Origin: Peptoniphilus faecalis
GTDB lineage: Bacteria; Bacillota; Clostridia; Tissierellales; Peptoniphilaceae
Assembly: GCF_012976305.1 (NCBI RefSeq)
Contig: NZ_JABDSR010000009.1
Span: 1-64,000 of the forward strand
Length of the DNA stretch: 64,000 nucleotides
Direction of reading: 5' to 3'
The notes beneath the pieces are model-generated. The model was not told the origin of the DNA. It ran no database searches and worked only from the letters and a program-made list of their open reading frames with translations. Both the position numbers and the translations under genes were made by a program. Shown one piece after another: positions 63,740 to 64,000 of this stretch; within the stretch, counting starts at the first letter, position 1, and each line of letters opens with the position of its first letter.

Positions 63740-64000
63740 ATGGAAAAGAAAAACTTAAATAAAAAAGAGATAAGATGGCAAGTATTTATACCGGGGTTCA
63801 TACTTATATTATCAGCTGCAATAATTGGCATTGTAAACAACAAAGCATTGTCTACAATATCAAATAAAATTTTTACTTGGTCCTTAGATAATTTTGGATG
63901 GTTATATCAAATTTTAACAATTTTCGTACTTATTCTAACTTTTGTAATATTGTTTTCTAAAGTTGGAAAAATTAGACTTGGCGGAGCTGATGCAAAACCT
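63740..64000 (+). CDS. BCCT family (betaine/carnitine/choline) transporter, partial
   Basis: 87 codons to the window end; 3' part missing. N-terminal cytosolic segment with basic residues, first helix IPGFILILSAAIIGIVN, then TWSLDNFGWLYQI and second helix ending in FSKVGKIRLGGADAKP, the characteristic loop of BCCT transporters. These carry trimethylammonium compounds, by Na+ or H+ symport or by substrate exchange. AGGT lies eight bases after the lyase stop codon, so it is cotranscribed. Confidence 0.9.
   Translation, partial: MEKKNLNKKEIRWQVFIPGFILILSAAIIGIVNNKALSTISNKIFTWSLDNFGWLYQILTIFVLILTFVILFSKVGKIRLGGADAKP

Overview
The window is AT-rich, densely packed DNA from a low-GC Gram-positive anaerobe. 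Gene content and order (SUF operon with sufU and no iscU/iscA, T-box leaders, Prp plus an extended L27, RNase J, Ktr K+ uptake, the B. subtilis-like order alaS-ireB-ruvX-DUF1292 and trmR-trhP-udk) point to Bacillota. I would guess a Tissierellia/Peptoniphilaceae-type bacterium, but no 16S or other marker is present to fix the genus.

Layout. 1-3.5 kb: end of a class A penicillin-binding protein, hflX, a YigZ protein, nadE. 3.3-4.2 kb: small and decayed ORFs. 4.2-8.7 kb: an ABC importer with two substrate-binding lipoproteins, each behind its own T-box riboswitch. The specifier codons read UUC (Phe) and UAC (Tyr). 8.7-12.5 kb (minus strand): an ECF sigma/DUF4179 anti-sigma pair and an ABC-2 permease paired with an ATPase-like protein that has lost several catalytic motifs. 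12.6-14.1 kb: a graveyard of broken membrane and secreted protein genes. 15-35 kb: housekeeping genes (ychF, HAD phosphatase, ylqF, rnhB, yraN; sufCBDSU, an Rrf2 regulator and a second cysteine desulfurase; an AI-2E family transporter; alaS; ireB, ruvX, DUF1292, a Fur regulator, RNase J; trmR, trhP, udk). 35-41.7 kb: infC-rpmI-rplT behind an attenuator, Ktr K+ channel genes, a DUF3048 lipoprotein, a SpoU methyltransferase. 43-51 kb: thrS with a Thr T-box, rplU-prp-rpmA-obgE, yhbY, nadD, yqeK, LCP ligase, rsfS, ridA.

50.9-52.4 kb holds an IS110-family element with one premature stop in its transposase and a structured non-coding left end that looks like a bridge RNA. The accessory part follows. 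52.7-57.3 kb: an orphan PTS EIIC, an amidohydrolase, a DapA-type aldolase and a split UxaA-type dehydratase, most simply a sugar-acid (lactone, dehydration, aldol cleavage) catabolic operon. An IclR regulator sits between this and a second operon (58.6-64 kb): a three-subunit molybdenum hydroxylase, a HAL/PAL-superfamily lyase in which the MIO-forming Ala-Ser-Gly is Glu-Ala-Asp, and a BCCT betaine-type transporter cut by the window end. An MIO-less HAL relative next to a betaine transporter suggests elimination of trimethylamine from a betaine such as ergothioneine (ergothionase-like), with the molybdenum enzyme acting on the heteroaromatic product or substrate. This is the most interesting system in the window.
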